Source of the DNA: Bacteroidota bacterium
GTDB lineage: Bacteria; Bacteroidota; Bacteroidia; JAHEXY01
NCBI GenBank assembly: GCA_023251875.1
Contig: JAHEXY010000013.1
Span: 1-64,000 of the forward strand
DNA length: 64,000 nt
Direction: 5' to 3'
A program made the position numbers and the translations under genes. The notes beneath the pieces are model-generated. The model saw only the letters and a list, made by a program, of their open reading frames with translations. It was not told where the DNA came from and did not search any database. Of this stretch, positions 46,001-55,040 are shown one piece after another. The number at the start of each line of letters is the position of its first letter. The first letter of the stretch is position 1.

Positions 46001-47998
46001 GCCATCAACGTTATTAGGGCTATTATAAGTTGAAGTACTATCAAAATCTTTAGGTTTGTATAATTTACCTCCGTATGTTAATAAATTTTCGGCATAATCA
46101 AATGTTGTACCTGTTACAGGTACAGCCATTGAATTGAGTGCATTTCTTCCGCTGTAATCATACAAAGATTGGCTGATTAAATATTTACCATCTGTTGGTA
46201 TGTGATGCTGTGATTGCCTTACACGTTGCAAACCATCAGCAAAAGTCATGTGTTCCGAAATGCCACTGTTCTCAGTAAACTTGCGGTTATAAATCCAATT
46301 TTTAGAATTTTCGGCATAATCTAAATAAAATAAATCATCGTACGAAGAAGAACTGGTAAGTGTATAATACGTTGTTGTTGATTCAGCAAAATAGGATGTA
46401 CTCCAAGTTCCCCAATTTAAACTATTGGCTACGCCACCGCTGTAATAACTGCCAATTGGCCTTACTCTCCAAACATAATACCCCTTGCCTTCGGCCATAA
46501 ATAAGCTAATACTTGTAGCACCGCCTGTAACATCAAATGTGAGGGCTTTATCCCAATCAACATAAGCCTGACAATTGGTAGCTGTTGTATATGATGAATT
46601 GGTATTGTATAATTTCAAAACCTGCAACTGGTATTGAGGTACATATTGGCAATCGGTACTCCAACTAAAAGTAACAGGATTAGTTGTTGTTGAGGTTACT
46701 TTACTTAACCTCAACATGGGGTAAGTATCATAAGGCGCTGTTGTTACTTTTACACCATAACTTTCTTCTACCCATGCCGTAAGTTTTACATTTGAGGAAC
46801 AAGCAACAGCTGGTTTTACATAACTGCTTACCGTTATTTTAATTTTTGTATAGGTTGAATAATCTGCTGTAAGGTCTGTAATTTTTAATTGTTCAGGCGT
46901 TGTATTAGAAAGAGAAAGCGTTTTTGTAAATAAAGTTGTATATGTTGTTGAGCCGCTCACTAATGCTTCTGCTTTAACGGAAACAGAAGAAGTGAAAGCA
47001 CTGGTTCCACAATTATTATCATCACCGGTACTAAAATCGACATACAATGTAGCCGCACTCAAAGTTTTTGTTAATAAACTAGCAGTAGGTAGGGTATAGT
47101 ATTGGTAGTACGAACCAGAAGCAGGCAATTGTGTAGTACCTGTAAAAGTTAAAGTAGTTGATGATACTGTATTTTCTGTAGGTGTAAAGCAATAGTATGT
47201 ATTATCAGTATACGAAGAAGAACTTGTACCGGCTAATTTTGCGCTTGATGAATAATTAACACCTGAGGTAGTTGTATTTTGAACACCAATGGTGGCGCTC
47301 ATGTTAGAGTAATTGCTTCCTCTATATTGATCAACTACATATATTTTATTGGTGCTTTCTTCTAATACAACAGAAAAATACAAGCCGTCAGGAATGGTTG
47401 CTCCGCTGCAACTAGAGCCAACTCCCGTACCCATTTTAAAACTTACCCATTTAATCCATAATTGGCGCTTGGGGTAAGTGCCGATTAATTTGTAATAAAC
47501 TTTATCATCACTTCCTGTAGTACACTTATTGATAGTTGTAGATGTTTTGGATGTTTTATAAGAAGAAAAATAATCCCAAAAACCTGCAATGGTACTTGCT
47601 AATGCACCTGTACTAGGAAAGGCAGCATTATCAGCACTACTTGAAGGAGCTGTTGTTGAAGATGAAAATGTAAGCAAGCCATTTGAGCTTACTTTAAAAG
47701 ATGTAACAGATGTATTGTAAAATTTAAAAGCAAAAGTACTGGATATAGTTGAAAAGTTAACAGAGCTTGACCATGCGTTGGTGCTCACACTGCCGGCTAT
47801 GCTCATGGCCGTCCAACCTGAAGTAGAAGTTTCAGAAGATTCTGTATTAATTATACTTTCAGAACTACTCTCGTTATAGTATGGATTACTGGTACCGGTA
47901 GAGGTACGATAAGTAACTGTTTGAGCATTTACATAGCTTGCTATAAACACACAAGCAAAAGTAAAATTCAATTTTAAAAAGTGATTTATATTTTTCAT
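40007..47998 (-). CDS. Exported RHS-repeat protein with C-terminal TNT-type NAD(P)+ glycohydrolase domain
   Basis: 2663 residues. A signal peptide ends YVNAQ. Residues about 27-600 are Ser/Thr/Tyr-rich beta sequence. A cysteine-rich stretch (nine Cys in about 130 residues, about 1335-1465) lies in the middle. RHS/YD repeats run from about 1610 to 2330 (YYYDRGGNLVKTV, YTYDADNRITKVE, YNLQGWLKAVN), ending in the RHS core (YDFGARIHDPRVGRWLSLDP...NPISRVDPTG, about 2331-2393) that normally marks the junction to a variable toxin. After a Pro-rich linker, the last 120 residues match TNT: WPPNRGAVAG, LPKGAVIDRYGHPGGSF, GTPYAERALP, then APWFDEVGGGVQYDLP. The GGGxQY Gln (about 2637) corresponds to the catalytic Gln of mycobacterial TNT, which degrades NAD+. 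No immunity gene follows; the next gene is convergent. It forms an operon with the large gene upstream (18 bp). Confidence 0.9.
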   Translation of the reverse strand: MKNINHFLKLNFTFACVFIASYVNAQTVTYRTSTGTSNPYYNESSSESIINTESSETSTSGWTAMSIAGSVSTNAWSSSVNFSTISSTFAFKFYNTSVTSFKVSSNGLLTFSSSTTAPSSSADNAAFPSTGALASTIAGFWDYFSSYKTSKTSTTINKCTTGSDDKVYYKLIGTYPKRQLWIKWVSFKMGTGVGSSCSGATIPDGLYFSVVLEESTNKIYVVDQYRGSNYSNMSATIGVQNTTTSGVNYSSSAKLAGTSSSSYTDNTYYCFTPTENTVSSTTLTFTGTTQLPASGSYYQYYTLPTASLLTKTLSAATLYVDFSTGDDNNCGTSAFTSSVSVKAEALVSGSTTYTTLFTKTLSLSNTTPEQLKITDLTADYSTYTKIKITVSSYVKPAVACSSNVKLTAWVEESYGVKVTTAPYDTYPMLRLSKVTSTTTNPVTFSWSTDCQYVPQYQLQVLKLYNTNSSYTTATNCQAYVDWDKALTFDVTGGATSISLFMAEGKGYYVWRVRPIGSYYSGGVANSLNWGTWSTSYFAESTTTYYTLTSSSSYDDLFYLDYAENSKNWIYNRKFTENSGISEHMTFADGLQRVRQSQHHIPTDGKYLISQSLYDYSGRNALNSMAVPVTGTTFDYAENLLTYGGKLYKPKDFDSTSTYNSPNNVDGGSLNSYYSDANTDTKVPSADKYPYSRTLFMEDGTNRQKEAGGPGSIFRIGGGSTSGSTTTSRTTKVYFQSATNAELIQMFGAEAPVDSSVYKIISVDANKTTTVTYQTIDGKILATCLSGTSGSPLQALTYSAQTISDTITGFNNNGCAEHSLLIQSGSVSLPLTYTITPAEIEEACGSGYCSTCDYNIEIYVKNVETGTMTLDTVYLLESAACGSSGWSYTNSGIHLDAGSFVIGRCITANNTDASSIIGETYKQEILNEVADVADNDNDAVWANLKTKYENGEITSIDSVYSYIKNDLGITIADGATDVTILASEASSCCSVTLPMLTCGDTPGDFEQLLYDSWGKAGFGYYPYNYFYNYKTYVASTYGDRLYYADKNATTTPAQFKITSADGDATHDCRLTLYFDNIKIIDDVSIGNGATAINALTAQVWVLIVNYLNTHYGSNWPYNITYYATNYIKIEPNINNGGKLTGNIIGYDESGNNYYVMDHSDLSFDAHITYVDATKGIGGKGMFNTLIDNMVTYGGYDRDTLWRYWKGCVAAYPMLQFIDGDRTASKKRFDLLQHFLKLVGTTRANYTAFGDAYLKYAYYYVTGDKTYFKSSNTWFDTCVSEYDFDLSSYAYTAGGVLDPSLYSTSEAKDSVWNSFNDCLFSADEFADASPDDGNALDAAGYRGTDCENNNFSGDSALVEAQEDTCQKICKLRFMDFYKQAQIMCNANHITVSDQVLWCFAYQMKEQCESDCELSLPYTMQDLDGDGSKESKVAGSVSDADRNDAMKAMMYDTDLQPSTCTTCSSYKKLTSTSYFSIVLASELTDKLTAYVAAGNTTVTTDVIQSWIDEIYDEYDVTEYIPDGCNKVGISGGGPFIINSSSAFSIVTSGTSDYLKLKYSAGYKSWFAMTTSCDFTLNCTIYFKWIQPNIVPTISVTIRTCEQESVEYLMSLIEQQLNDCKNQKLAAMDLSYKKTCANPSNVNDQLVISYQQGYHHYTLYYYDRGGNLVKTVPPKGTTDIGTSRATSPSRTYATTYIYDSFKRLTQKTTPDGGSTYCYYNSLGQLRFSQNAQQTSDGTYSYIKYDNLGRSSESGLVTASASDISANIEVLTYPTTNCTQKTLTTYTTANASATYITDGSAQQFLQNRVSYAYTDADGDLTTLTDQVYTYFSYDAHGNVNWLIQNIYGLDKQYIKFEYDLISNKITKVIYNESRLDQIYHRYTYDADNRITKVETSVDGKIWDKDAQYEYYYHGGVKRLKLGEDKIQGLDFVYNLQGWLKAVNFPSMSTTYDPGQDNLSTGSNASYAKDAFAMELSYYNGDFNRTGSVFTDATSGSYSDTAITGYGSLYNGMIAGQSFNNSLASTTSGYYKGGTALAGVYTYDDFGRYVKQTLNYYSSSKWNAFTTSNDYAETVAYDDNGNITSYSRNGYNQGTAASPKNYSMDNMTYNYISTTSNQLKYIKDATTTTTTYTTDIESGQSTSGNYTYDLAGNLKTDAQQKITAITWGVNNKVKSVAEGSGTTAYTLSFLYDAMGNRVKKTSTPTSGSATYTYYVYDPNKNLMALYEATGTGTITQTEAPIYASNRIGAITTGLAVNTAYTAPTDGIYSRTISSSTSSSRKKYELKDHLGNIRAVVNDVKSVSGSTYTANVLSAIDYYPFGMNMPGRDYNGSNSKIGFQGKYKDNDIWGNNNAYDFGARIHDPRVGRWLSLDPLADNYPSKSPYNYCSNNPISRVDPTGRGDKPSGTWSLDLANWVDEKIDVAEDYYVGHDDADGLENGTQKTVLDIARGALTAPLRIGVATSDAVDRVTAPGADGYDYAIAAAEVLTDGCTTVGTAATLAVPMAKGAAALGAPESISLPTAPKPTPSAVKPTPPATPQLTEAEARASGWKNPDGSTAWPPNRGAVAGTEVENATLPKGAVIDRYGHPGGSFTAEGGTPYAERALPSGTNAKPYTAYEVTTPIEGVRTSVAAPWFDEVGGGVQYDLPYSVLEHQWFGDLQEIPGAVLTE

Positions 47999-48016
47999 AA
48001 AAATTATTTTTAAATT

Positions 48017-51000
48017 TTATCTAGATGATTGTGGTACGTTATATTCTGTTTCAGAAACTGTTTTAAAACCATTGGTAGTTTCTATTTGTTTTCTTGTTAA
48101 TTTTCCTTCTGCATCGTATTGGTAAAATAAGCCAAAACCCTGATCATCCATTTGGGTAATAAGCCTAAAATAAGTTGGGTCGTATACATAAGCTGTTGTT
48201 TGCGAATTGCTAGGTTGCAAGCGAATATCATCTACATATACCGTAATGGTTCCGGAAAAATAGCTCATTAATGATGAATAAGAAAAATAAATAGAAGGCG
48301 TAAACGTAGATCCACTTGTATTAGATGAGAAACTATTTAAACTGGCTTGAAACAATATCCATTCACCAACACGTGCTACTTTGGTACATTGTTGAGATAA
48401 GGAAGCTGAAGACACCTTTAAATAAGGAGTAATATCTGTGGTAGTTGTACCCGATTCTTTTACCCAAAACCGCAACGTAATTCCATTTTCTTTTATTTGA
48501 TCATCAACGGTTATTGATTTTAGATCAAATTGAGAAACTCTTGTTGTTGACATGCCACTTGAGGCAAAACCAAGCTTGACAGATTTACTTCCTGAATGTG
48601 CATAAGCAGATGACAGTTCAAATGAATAGGTTCCATCTGTGATGCTGTAGCCATCTTCTCCGGTAATAACAGAACTTGCATCGGTAGCCGTTTCAAAACT
48701 TTCAAACATTACATTTTCATAGGGAGTATTGGATGCAATTAAGTATGTTAAATTATACTTACTACTGTATTTACTTACACTTTTTACACCAAATAAATTT
48801 TGTGTTTCAAGCACACTGGCAATAGGAGAACAAACAGTAACCGTATCGCCAGAAATCCATTCAGTAGGAGAATTATTATAAGTGCTTTCCCAATTAAAAA
48901 CAGTAAAATCATCAAAAATCCCCGAGTTCCATACATGGGCATCTGTTGCTGTTATATTGGTAATTGTTGTTTCATAGCCGTATTGCGATTTTGAAGCCCA
49001 GTGGCCTTTTGCTCCCGTTTCATACTCATTTTCTGAACCAAAACCATATAAATTATTGATGGATGACCGGCTTGCTAAAGACCAATCGTCACTTAATTCA
49101 GTAGCACTTGCAGCAACAATTCCGGTAAGTTTGGTATAAGGGTCAGGACAAAAATCAATACAACCACCAAAACCATAAGCACATTCTTCGCTTGATGGAT
49201 CTCCATACATTAATTCACCGGTTGTGGTACTGATAAAGAAACTATATGTAGCATCATAGGTTACATAGGTTATACAATTGTCGTTTAAAAGAACTTCTAA
49301 TTCATTTTCATTAGAAGCAGGCCTATACACTTGATAACTAAAACGAAGAGAATTAATAGGGCTGCAATCGCCATTATTATCAATAATGGTAACATTGCTG
49401 CAATTAAAATTTTTAACAGTGCTGGATGCTCCTAAAGCGGTTGTAGATAAAGCAGCATTAAGTGCTGCTGATACGCAAGATCTATCTAACACCGTTTGGC
49501 CATCTATACCTAAATTTGAAACTCCGGGTTCTCCTCCATATGAAGTAACACTACCAACACTTGCAGAGAGTTGATTTTCTTTTCCGCTTTCAAGAATATT
49601 TACGGTTACATCACCAGAAGTATTAGGATCTGAGGCACTCGGATAAAAGTTGGAATTGTAAGATAGCTGAACATATCCACCATTAATTGATTGTACGTTC
49701 CAGGTTTCAGTTCCCGTACTTAAACCATATACACCAATTAAATCACCTGGCGTAAAAAATTTAATACATCCGCAGGCATCTGAACCAACAACAGTAAGTG
49801 TTGAACCGCTTTTTGTAATGGAGCAATCATCTGTTCCACCAAAATCAGCTTTTTCTGTTAATGATTTTTGTTGCAGGTTGTCGTAATAATGCGAAGCAAG
49901 GAAACTATAATTGTAATATTCTCCATTAAATGCATCTCTACTTCCAGCTAAATTGGTTAGTCCATTGTATCCATCATTTTTAGATGTAACAATAGGATCA
50001 CCGGTTCGAGCGTCAAAATATTCATTATTGGTGACAAACGTCATTCCATCATGCATCGATCTTACACTTTTTACCAACGATGGCAGGTTAATTACTTTTG
50101 AAGTGGAATACGATCGGAGTTTAGAAAGGTTTAAACTAAAATAAGGAATTACAGTAGGGTAAGGAACCGGCACCGGCCCACAAATGCCAATACTAAAATC
50201 AATTTCTAAAGATGCAGTAATAGTACTGTCGCAAATATATTTTGATTCGCTTACTACTTCAGATTGTTTTCCGGGAACTGCCCATTCATACGAATTTCCA
50301 TCTTCATTCCACTCCCAATTTCTTACTACTTTAACAGGTTCCCCTGGTTCATAATAAGTAAATTCATCACTACTGCTACAATGTGCATAAGCCACATTAT
50401 TTACATAAGCATAATCACCTGAATAGGTTGCTATACTTTTAGGTTTACCATGCATATTATTAATATAAAAACGAAAACCTTGACTTGCCCATGTTTTAAA
50501 GGTGATTACAGGCGATAAGAGACTTAATGCCCAAGGATCATCAATTTTCTTAGTAATATCCGTTACATCTACTCCTTCATAATTATGTTTTGTTCCATCA
50601 GCATCTGTATATGAATATTGGTCATAATCAAAAGGATAATCTTTTGAAGTAAAATATTCTTTAACAACAAAACCGTTATTGGTAATTTTATCATGAATAT
50701 TTTTTGCAATTACTCTTGAATAGCCAACAGAAGCACCCGGTAATACACCTTCGCCAATAGGGCCTTCAAATTGTTCTTTATCATTACCGGCAACTAATTT
50801 ACTGGTCCAGGATTGATCGGTTCGTTTATCTAAATACGTAACCAATGCATTTTCTTCTCTGATTTCATTTGGCTCATTTGTAGCTACACCACTACAAGTT
50901 CCATCGGTATTTTGATATACATATTCAGTTCCGTATAAACCCTCATCATTACTATCAACACCCGGATCGTACATTAAAACTCTCTTTACACGAACACCAC

Positions 51001-54000
51001 CACCTTTTTTAGCATCAAGCACAGGTACTCTTAAATAAGAATTAGCTTCATATATGGATATGCATTTATCAGCATCACCAGATGAAAGATAATCGCCACC
51101 GGTAGTTAAAAGACTAAGAATTTGTGTAGCAACTTCACCAGTTGTATATGGATCTGACGTAGAACAATTGCTTGAAGAACTAATAGATCCCTGCCTATTG
51201 GTATTATAAAAATGTAAAGCTGCTTGTCGAGGAATTTCATCTGCATCACTTGAGCTATTGCCTAATTGTAAATAAACACCACTAGCATCCGAATCTACAT
51301 TATAAACATTTACATAACCCGTTATATATTCTGCATCACATTCATTAAGCCCTGAAGAGGAGGGTTCGACTAAACTATATAATAATTTAAAATAAATTTT
51401 TTCTGGCTCTTTTCCATCTTCTCCATATATAAATTTTCGTTTAAGCATAGTTACATAATCTGACCACTGACTGCTAGTATAACCTAAATCGTTAGATAGA
51501 TTGAGATAATATTTATCTCCTGTAGTTCCAGAAATATTAGTAGAAGTAGATAAACTTACCATTGCCTCTGCTTTTCTATCTTGCACATAGCCGTATTCAT
51601 TTTGTTCGTATTGCACATCAATGCTACCTCCTGTTGGCAAAGTAATTCGTTTTAGCTGCCATGCCGCAGGATCAAAAGTAGAGGATGGTGTTTGATCTAC
51701 CCAATTCATCATATCATCACTTCTTGTAGATCCATCTTCTCTATACGCCCCCCATGCATCTGCATTAGCTTCGTTATAGGATGGATTTTGATCAAGAGAG
51801 GTAGATTCAACTAAGCTTGTTGATTCACCAGAGGCATCAACACAAGTTGCACAATAAGGTGAAGGATACGATGTAGGATACGTATAACTAAATTGATAAG
51901 GCGATATCCCTGCATTTTTAATGCCTCCATATTCAAACCAAACTCTTTTTAGAGTAAGTTTTCCTTTTCCATCCGTTGATGCATAAGAAGGATCATCGGT
52001 TGATGGGCTAGAAGAAAAATTAGGAACGCTGGTAGCCCCATCATACCAAGAAGAATAATCATAATCAAACACTACCGATTTTACTAAAATATTATTACTT
52101 ATTCCGGTTGCAGAAGCATCGAGGGTATTATCATCATCTTTTACATACAAATCAATTCTGTCTAGTTTTTTAAATTTTGAAGTTCCAGCCTTTGAAGTGC
52201 TATTTGAGGCATCATCCGGATTAGAACTAGCATCTAATCCATCGGCTCTTCCTGAAATTGTAAAAACGGCAATATGCGTTTTGGTTTCAATAGTATATAA
52301 ATAAAAATTATCTCTTTGCCCGCTACTATAACTTACTCGATCATCATGGGTATCTGATAATGAGCCCGAGTTATTATATAAACCTCTGTATGGATAACGA
52401 TAATTTACATAATCGGCCTCTTCGGCATAAGAATCGTCTCCATCTCCTTTTACATAACCAAATTTTGTCCATCCACCAAAATCATCATCCGTTTCTCCAT
52501 CTAAGGTTCTATCAATATAATTGGGTGAATGTATACTGGTAAGCAGCCATGATGAAGCATAAGGATACGTTGAACTTTCTCCCACTTTTTTTGTATATCC
52601 TGAAGAAGTATTTTTATATACAATATGATCGGTATGTGTATAGTCGGTAGAACCTGCATCACTAGTTGCATCTATTGCATCAAATGAAAAACTTGATTCT
52701 TTGTTTACATAAACAGGCAATGCATAAATAAACTTATTTTCGTTTTTATTGGTAATTGAAAATTCTGCTATTTGATTGAGTTTATAATCATATTCATCAT
52801 CGTTGTCTGCTGATGTAGAATGTGTCATTGTACTGGCATGCCCCAATCCATCTTCGTCTTGATAATATCGTTTGGCAAGTTTTTCAATTTCATAATTACG
52901 ATTGTATCTTTTCATATATTGCCCCCCAAAATCTGTTTCTAACATTTCAGACATGGTATGATAACCAATAAAAGAAGATCTTGTTACTCTTTCCGTTTCA
53001 GAATTAGGATTGGTTGTATTTACAATTTTATCTAAACTCGAAGGCAAGCTTGGTGTGTATTCTTTAAATCCTTCTACTGTTCCGCCTGTACTGCTTAAAG
53101 TAGCTGCTTGAGCATCTTCATTTCCAAAATCTCCACTCCCACCCAGATCGCCAATAAAACTCATGTAGTACGATTCGTCTTCTTCACTTCCATAAACATG
53201 GTCGCAATCGTCCCATCCTTGTAAGGTAAGCGTATTTGCGCCTGATTTAATGGGAATAGATGCTTCGCTTGGATCTGAACTTATAACAGCTTTGGCATCA
53301 TCAATCAATCCTAAAAATCCCATTCTGCCACCACCTCCATTATCCATGCCTAACATAATATCAATACCAATATCATACATATCTGTATGGCTTGTTTTTG
53401 TTTCCGGCCTAAAATAGCCTGAATACTTACTAAATGGTTTAAATGTGCCTCCAATACCTTCGCCCATTACTGTAAACATATCGGTATTGGGAAAAGGAAT
53501 TCCCAAAAATTGATCTCTAATATTCATTGGAACATCTTTTTCTACCCAATAATCCATTACGACATCTTCGTTGGCATAAGCTAGATCAGAATACATAAAA
53601 CCTTCATAAGTTGTAGGCCCGGTAACCGAAGCATCGTCTATATTTTGATAGCTATAACTACCATACACTTCACCACCTAAGCCGGGGCTAATGGGTGTAC
53701 AAACCGGCTCTCCTTGTATGCCTAATGTTACAGAAAAAGACTCACCTTGATATGATTGATTAAGGGTAGGAAAACAATTATCTTGAAGGGTATACGTTTG
53801 GTATTTAGAACTACCACCTCTTGCTACACTACTGGCAAGTCCATAGGCCTCTTTTTTTATTCCTTTTGTTGTTGCTTTTTGTTGTTGCGATTGAGCTTTT
53901 TCATTTTTAGTTGTTATAGCATTGTCGAGTCCTTGAATTAAACCCATGGGAGAAAACCCCACATCAAAACCTCCCCCATCCGATTGGTATTGATAACCCA

Positions 54001-54568
54001 TACTTACGCCATAAGCAGAACAATTTACATAAGGAGTTGATCTGGCAGAAAAACCTGTGTTGTTATTGTATTGGTATACATTACTTACTCCTCCGCTTAT
54101 AGATACGCCATACCCTTCAACACTACCACCAAAGGTGGCGCCAACGGCAAGCGTAAAATTATCGGGCATGATGTCTTTATCTGTATTTGAATTTATTCTA
54201 GATACTTGTCCATCTTTTACGTCATCAGCAAATCCTCTTTTATTTCGCACAATGGCACCCGGATTTAATGTCCATCCGTAACCAACCCATGATGCATCCT
54301 CATCCGGAGAGGCCCCACTATGGTATGATAAACTTAATGCATAGCCCCCTCCATCTGTTCCGGGAATGTTTAATACAGGGAGGTTATATGTAAAATCACC
54401 TCCAAATTCATTTACCATACCCGAAGTACCAACAGGTTCAAAACTTGAAAATTCAGGTTGTGAAGGGCCATTGGAAGCAGAAGCTTTATATGGAATAACG
54501 CTTTGAAATACAAGGCTAGTTGCCGTTACAACTGCAATTGTTTTTTTGAGTAGATTATTCTTTTTCAT
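48017..54568 (-). CDS. Large exported SpvB/TcB-like protein, partner of the RHS-TNT protein
   Basis: About 2183 residues from the ATG at 54568 (MKKNNLLKK), which gives a clean signal peptide ending YKASAS; an in-frame ATG at 54610 adds 14 residues. The mature start (GDFTYNLPVLNIPG, YALSLSYHSG, WVGYGWTLNPGAIVRN) follows the SpvB/TcB N-terminal pattern of insecticidal Tc toxins and RHS proteins. The middle is Ser/Asp/Tyr-rich beta sequence of unknown fold. Near 1970-2130 is a jelly-roll/carbohydrate-binding-like domain (HSGSKSVKLGF, TVYVDDIRLQPS). The extreme end is a single RHS strand (YDPTYFRLITQMDDQGFGLFYQYDAEGKLTRKQIE). Together with the next gene this resembles the TcB-TcC split, in which two polypeptides build one shell. 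The role is inferred. Confidence 0.82.
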   Translation of the reverse strand: MKKNNLLKKTIAVVTATSLVFQSVIPYKASASNGPSQPEFSSFEPVGTSGMVNEFGGDFTYNLPVLNIPGTDGGGYALSLSYHSGASPDEDASWVGYGWTLNPGAIVRNKRGFADDVKDGQVSRINSNTDKDIMPDNFTLAVGATFGGSVEGYGVSISGGVSNVYQYNNNTGFSARSTPYVNCSAYGVSMGYQYQSDGGGFDVGFSPMGLIQGLDNAITTKNEKAQSQQQKATTKGIKKEAYGLASSVARGGSSKYQTYTLQDNCFPTLNQSYQGESFSVTLGIQGEPVCTPISPGLGGEVYGSYSYQNIDDASVTGPTTYEGFMYSDLAYANEDVVMDYWVEKDVPMNIRDQFLGIPFPNTDMFTVMGEGIGGTFKPFSKYSGYFRPETKTSHTDMYDIGIDIMLGMDNGGGGRMGFLGLIDDAKAVISSDPSEASIPIKSGANTLTLQGWDDCDHVYGSEEDESYYMSFIGDLGGSGDFGNEDAQAATLSSTGGTVEGFKEYTPSLPSSLDKIVNTTNPNSETERVTRSSFIGYHTMSEMLETDFGGQYMKRYNRNYEIEKLAKRYYQDEDGLGHASTMTHSTSADNDDEYDYKLNQIAEFSITNKNENKFIYALPVYVNKESSFSFDAIDATSDAGSTDYTHTDHIVYKNTSSGYTKKVGESSTYPYASSWLLTSIHSPNYIDRTLDGETDDDFGGWTKFGYVKGDGDDSYAEEADYVNYRYPYRGLYNNSGSLSDTHDDRVSYSSGQRDNFYLYTIETKTHIAVFTISGRADGLDASSNPDDASNSTSKAGTSKFKKLDRIDLYVKDDDNTLDASATGISNNILVKSVVFDYDYSSWYDGATSVPNFSSSPSTDDPSYASTDGKGKLTLKRVWFEYGGIKNAGISPYQFSYTYPTSYPSPYCATCVDASGESTSLVESTSLDQNPSYNEANADAWGAYREDGSTRSDDMMNWVDQTPSSTFDPAAWQLKRITLPTGGSIDVQYEQNEYGYVQDRKAEAMVSLSTSTNISGTTGDKYYLNLSNDLGYTSSQWSDYVTMLKRKFIYGEDGKEPEKIYFKLLYSLVEPSSSGLNECDAEYITGYVNVYNVDSDASGVYLQLGNSSSDADEIPRQAALHFYNTNRQGSISSSSNCSTSDPYTTGEVATQILSLLTTGGDYLSSGDADKCISIYEANSYLRVPVLDAKKGGGVRVKRVLMYDPGVDSNDEGLYGTEYVYQNTDGTCSGVATNEPNEIREENALVTYLDKRTDQSWTSKLVAGNDKEQFEGPIGEGVLPGASVGYSRVIAKNIHDKITNNGFVVKEYFTSKDYPFDYDQYSYTDADGTKHNYEGVDVTDITKKIDDPWALSLLSPVITFKTWASQGFRFYINNMHGKPKSIATYSGDYAYVNNVAYAHCSSSDEFTYYEPGEPVKVVRNWEWNEDGNSYEWAVPGKQSEVVSESKYICDSTITASLEIDFSIGICGPVPVPYPTVIPYFSLNLSKLRSYSTSKVINLPSLVKSVRSMHDGMTFVTNNEYFDARTGDPIVTSKNDGYNGLTNLAGSRDAFNGEYYNYSFLASHYYDNLQQKSLTEKADFGGTDDCSITKSGSTLTVVGSDACGCIKFFTPGDLIGVYGLSTGTETWNVQSINGGYVQLSYNSNFYPSASDPNTSGDVTVNILESGKENQLSASVGSVTSYGGEPGVSNLGIDGQTVLDRSCVSAALNAALSTTALGASSTVKNFNCSNVTIIDNNGDCSPINSLRFSYQVYRPASNENELEVLLNDNCITYVTYDATYSFFISTTTGELMYGDPSSEECAYGFGGCIDFCPDPYTKLTGIVAASATELSDDWSLASRSSINNLYGFGSENEYETGAKGHWASKSQYGYETTITNITATDAHVWNSGIFDDFTVFNWESTYNNSPTEWISGDTVTVCSPIASVLETQNLFGVKSVSKYSSKYNLTYLIASNTPYENVMFESFETATDASSVITGEDGYSITDGTYSFELSSAYAHSGSKSVKLGFASSGMSTTRVSQFDLKSITVDDQIKENGITLRFWVKESGTTTTDITPYLKVSSASLSQQCTKVARVGEWILFQASLNSFSSNTSGSTFTPSIYFSYSSLMSYFSGTITVYVDDIRLQPSNSQTTAYVYDPTYFRLITQMDDQGFGLFYQYDAEGKLTRKQIETTNGFKTVSETEYNVPQSSR

Positions 54569-55040
54569 CTGAAAATAATTTGTTTTTAAAAGGTATAATG
54601 GAACACTCATGCTATTTGCATCTCTCCTTGTAAACTATTGTTTATGAGTATTTCACGAAATATGTACTTACATGTATTTATTTTGTACGCTAAAAAAAAG
54701 CAAAAGGTTACATTATTAATTTATATTATAGCGAAATATATAACGCAAAGATTATTAATACGATCTATAAAAATTAAATTCCTATTGTTGGAAATTTAAT
54801 TCATCGATGTATTGAGTAGAATTAAAATATTGACAACCTTTTTTGTGATAGAGTAGAAATTAAAAATGGAAAAGAAGGGAAATTGCATTTTTTACTAAAT
54901 GCCCGAATTGAGTAGATATTAGGTTTCATATAAATGGGGGTTTATAGTTAACAGATTAATTTAAGAATTTAACAAAGTATAAAAAATATACATTATTTTC
55001 AAATAATCAGAAATCTTAACTAATCTTTTAATTTTAACCC
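54569..55040. other. 472-bp AT-rich gene-free region upstream of the RHS operon
   Basis: No convincing ORF, tRNA or strong hairpin is visible. On the minus strand two near matches to the -7 element (TAATCTTTGC near 54744 and TAACCTTTTGC near 54712) have one extra base relative to TAnnTTTG, so the operon promoter is not certain. Confidence 0.4.

Noticed and set aside
47990..48025. Possibility that the two large genes are one gene broken by a frameshift
   Set aside because: The second gene has its own ATG and a typical signal peptide ending YVNAQ, and the first ends in a normal stop. Two exported proteins explain the data better.
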